This document shows, piece after piece, positions 61,552-64,000 of a stretch of DNA of 64,000 bases. The stretch is taken from contig JBMFGW010000005.1 in assembly GCA_049977145.1 (NCBI GenBank), positions 1 to 64,000 on the forward strand, written 5' to 3'. A program made the position numbers and the translations under genes. The DNA comes from JAMDCX01 sp049977145. GTDB taxonomy: Bacteria > Planctomycetota > Phycisphaerae > WQYP01. Position 1 is the first letter of the stretch; each line of letters opens with the position of its first letter. The notes beneath the pieces were generated by a model. That model searched no databases. It was not told the origin of the DNA and saw nothing but the letters and a program-made list of their open reading frames with translations.

Positions 61552-64000
61552 CTACTTGGCGTCGAGCCAGTTGCCGGCCCAATGGACTTCCACTTTTACC
61601 GGAACGGTCAGGACGATGGCTTGTTCCATTTCCTGACGAACCAGGGTGGCAAATTCGTCTACTGCTGTGCGCTGACATTCAAAGACCAGTTCATCATGCA
61701 CCTGCAGCAGCAGTTTTATTCTTGCATCATCATGGATGATTCTGGCAATGCGAACCATGGCCTGCTTAATTAAATCCGCCGCCGAGCCTTGAATGACGGT
61801 ATTGACCGCGGCTCTCTGGCCGAAGTTGCGGACCGATTGCTGGTGCGAGGTTATTTCCGGAATAGGTCGTCGGCGGCCCAAGATGGTGGTGACAAACCCA
61901 TGTTGTTCGGCTTGCGCAATGCAATCATGGGAAAATGCGGCGATGCCGGGAAAGCGCTGTTTATACGCGGTGATAAAAGCTTCGGCCTGAGCTTGCGAGA
62001 TTTTCAGCACCTGTTTGAGGCCAAAGGCGGTTTGGCCATAAATAATGCCGAAGTTCACGGTTTTGGCCACGCGGCGCATATCCGAAGTAACCTGCTCGGG
62101 AGGAACGTGATAAATTTCCGTCGCGACAAACTGGTGAATGTCCTGATTACGCGCGAAGGCGTCAATCAGCGCCGGTTCCCGGCAATAATGAGCCATGACA
62201 CGCAATTCAATCTGGGAATAATCGGCGGCCAGGAGGACGTTATCCAGGCCGTCGGCGATAAAGGCTCGACGAATTTCCCGGCCTTCATCGGTGCGGATGG
62301 GGATGTTCTGCAAGTTCGGATTGCTGCTGGAAAGCCGCCCGGTTTCGGCAACCGTCTGATTAAACTGGGCATGAACGCGACCGGTGCCGGTCGCTTCTTG
62401 AATTAACGAATCGACATACGTATTTTTCAATTTTCCAAGCTGCCGATATTCCAGCACCAGCGCCGGAACCGGGTGCTGATCCGCCAGTGATTCCAGCACA
62501 TCCACGTTGGTGCTGTAACCGGTTTTGGTCTTTTTTCCGCTGGGCAGGTGGAGTTTCTCAAATAGAACTTCAGCAAGCTGTTTGGGGGAATCCGGGTTGA
62601 AATCACTCTGGGCCGCTTCCATGATTTGCCGCCGCAGAGAATCAATTTTCTTCCCCAGTCGAATGCTTAAATCGCCGAGGTGTTGCGTATTAACTTTGAT
62701 GCCGGTGGCTTCCATCTGCGCGAGAATTTCCACCAGCGGCATTTCCAACTCAAAAAGCAGTCTGTCCATACCCATGGATTGAATCAGCGGAAACAGCACC
62801 ACCGCCAGACGATACGTGACATCCGCATCTTCCGCAGCGTAGCGCGTGGCACGGTCGAGCGGCACATCCGCAAAGCTGCCCTGCTTGCTGCCGGTACCGA
62901 TGAGATCGGAAATGGGGATGGGCCGGAGCTTGAGATAATCCGCAGCCAGAGAATCCATGGACAGGCTTTGCCGTGCGGCATCCACCAGATAACCGGCGAC
63001 CATGGTATCAAAATAAATGCCGTCCAGCGGCATATTATGGCGGCGCAAAACGTGCATATCATATTTTAAATTCTGCCCGATTTTTTTTATGCTTTTATCG
63101 GCCAGCAGCGGTGCTAAACGCGCCGAAACGTCCGAAACCGAAAGTTCACAACCCGGCCCCATCACGGGGATATACCAAGCCAAAGCTTCTTTAGCGGCCA
63201 AGGACACGCCGCACAACCGAGATTGCAGAGCGGAAAGTGAATCGGTTTCCGTATCCACCGCCAGCCAGCGGTCGGGGTTGGCAGCCAGCAGTGCATGAAT
63301 TTCTTGCAGCATGGCTTCCAGAGCGGAAGGGCTGTTGACCAGACGATAATCACCCTGCACTTCCCGCAGTTCCGCTGGTGATGCCGATGGCGACTGCGAA
63401 GGTGGATTGGGGGATAATTCCGCCGACGCGCTATCCGGCGCATCAAAAAGACCGTTCGGTGCGGCGGAGGCAGGTTGCTTAATGGCAACGGCACCCATTC
63501 GAACCGATGGTTTTACAGCAATAGCCGTTGCCTGTACGGGAGTAATGCCGAAGGCCTGTTGCGTTTGTCTTAGTACCGGCAGAAGGCGTTGAAATTGCAA
63601 TTCGTGAAATACACTTTCCAAGTTAGCCAGCGAGCCAGGATCAAAATCTGCGGTTGGTAACTCCAACGGAACGTCATACTGCAAACGCACCAGTTGTCGG
63701 GATTGGGCCAGAAGCGGCAAATTATCGCGTAACGCCTGGCCGATTTTTCCCGGAATTTCACCGACATGCGCGATGAGATTGTCCAGATTGCCGAATTGGC
63801 TGATCCATTTGGCGGCGGTTTTGGGGCCGACACCAGGAATGCCGGGGATGTTATCCGCGGTATCACCAGTTAATGCCAACACATCGCCAGCCTGCTGCGG
63901 AGAATAGCCTTTGCTTTGGATTAAAGCGGCGGCATCAATGGTTTCAGCGGTTTGAATGTCATAGAGGCGAACATGATCGCCGACAAGCTGATCGAGGTCT
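61552..64000 (-). CDS. polA: DNA polymerase I, 5' end outside the window
   Basis: The last about 815 residues of PolA, open to the window edge. The C-terminal end of the 5' nuclease domain is present (ALTGDTADNIPGIPGVGPKTA). The proofreading 3'-5' exonuclease is intact: WLAVDTETDS (Asp-x-Glu), KKIGQNLKYDMHVL and RYAAEDADV. Polymerase motifs are DYSQIELR (A), RRVAKTVNFGIIYGQ (B, O-helix) and QVHDELVFE (C), all with the catalytic Asp residues. Such a full set means an active repair/Okazaki-processing enzyme. An in-frame ATG at 63882 is not the true start, because coding continues to 64000. Confidence 0.96.
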   Translation of the reverse strand, partial: DLDQLVGDHVRLYDIQTAETIDAAALIQSKGYSPQQAGDVLALTGDTADNIPGIPGVGPKTAAKWISQFGNLDNLIAHVGEIPGKIGQALRDNLPLLAQSRQLVRLQYDVPLELPTADFDPGSLANLESVFHELQFQRLLPVLRQTQQAFGITPVQATAIAVKPSVRMGAVAIKQPASAAPNGLFDAPDSASAELSPNPPSQSPSASPAELREVQGDYRLVNSPSALEAMLQEIHALLAANPDRWLAVDTETDSLSALQSRLCGVSLAAKEALAWYIPVMGPGCELSVSDVSARLAPLLADKSIKKIGQNLKYDMHVLRRHNMPLDGIYFDTMVAGYLVDAARQSLSMDSLAADYLKLRPIPISDLIGTGSKQGSFADVPLDRATRYAAEDADVTYRLAVVLFPLIQSMGMDRLLFELEMPLVEILAQMEATGIKVNTQHLGDLSIRLGKKIDSLRRQIMEAAQSDFNPDSPKQLAEVLFEKLHLPSGKKTKTGYSTNVDVLESLADQHPVPALVLEYRQLGKLKNTYVDSLIQEATGTGRVHAQFNQTVAETGRLSSSNPNLQNIPIRTDEGREIRRAFIADGLDNVLLAADYSQIELRVMAHYCREPALIDAFARNQDIHQFVATEIYHVPPEQVTSDMRRVAKTVNFGIIYGQTAFGLKQVLKISQAQAEAFITAYKQRFPGIAAFSHDCIAQAEQHGFVTTILGRRRPIPEITSHQQSVRNFGQRAAVNTVIQGSAADLIKQAMVRIARIIHDDARIKLLLQVHDELVFECQRTAVDEFATLVRQEMEQAIVLTVPVKVEVHWAGNWLDAK

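Overview
The window reads as chromosomal DNA of a planctomycete, most likely in or near the Phycisphaerae. This is inferred from several things together: an ECF sigma factor next to a large membrane-anchored Ser/Thr kinase that ends in a DUF4019-like domain, a Chlamydia-type Hc1-like histone, two AsmA-like envelope proteins, a planctomycete-style SGNH hydrolase, and biosynthetic genes scattered as singletons (trpE without trpG, carA without carB). Base composition looks to be in the mid-50s percent GC by eye. No rRNA, CRISPR array, prophage or replication origin is visible. One tRNA (Arg-CCT) is present.

Layout. 1-472: the end of an insertion sequence with an ISNCY-like transposase cut by the window edge. 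529-5935: a tandem PTPS-fold protein, a CoA-disulfide-reductase-like flavoprotein, a 131-bp MITE with target-site duplication, thiL-tsaE, and argF. 5995-11607: argB (upstream of argF in one operon), a nitronate-monooxygenase-like enzyme, a GDP-fucose-synthase-like epimerase, and trpE. 11954-20022: an SDR, an incomplete oligopeptide ABC operon, an orphan ImuA-like gene, and two divergent secreted proteins, one of them an SGNH hydrolase. 20127-29148: carA, a cytochrome c, msrB, a small AsmA-like protein overlapping an anion permease, a ClC channel with CBS domains, a Met/His-rich lipoprotein, and asd. 29219-38893: truA, a GT4 glycosyltransferase and a 777-residue unknown, then fumC and a 1198-residue AsmA-like protein. 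38944-47880: tRNA-Arg, recQ, an ADP-forming acyl-CoA synthetase fused to a GNAT domain, and a SWIM-SNF2 helicase. 48155-55961: the Hc1-like histone, tilS, a secreted unknown, floA, a disordered unknown, aroK, a rhaB-fucU pair, and a nucleotidyltransferase two-gene cassette. 56008-64000: a MalK-like ATPase, the kinase and sigma-factor pair, and the C-terminal part of DNA polymerase I.

Most of the window is housekeeping. The points that stand out are: five genes whose -10 element sits 6-7 nt before the start codon, which suggests leaderless mRNAs; an intact MITE; three 11-bp-phased TGTTA repeats upstream of the imuA-like gene; a two-gene nucleotidyltransferase cassette preceded by 13-bp tandem repeats; an SGNH hydrolase whose catalytic Asp position is Gly; a 777-residue unknown with three identical C8-ACC tracts; and a kinase with a very long activation loop. 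I saw no single large undescribed system. The cassette at 55086-55961 and the truA-GT4-unknown operon are the best leads.
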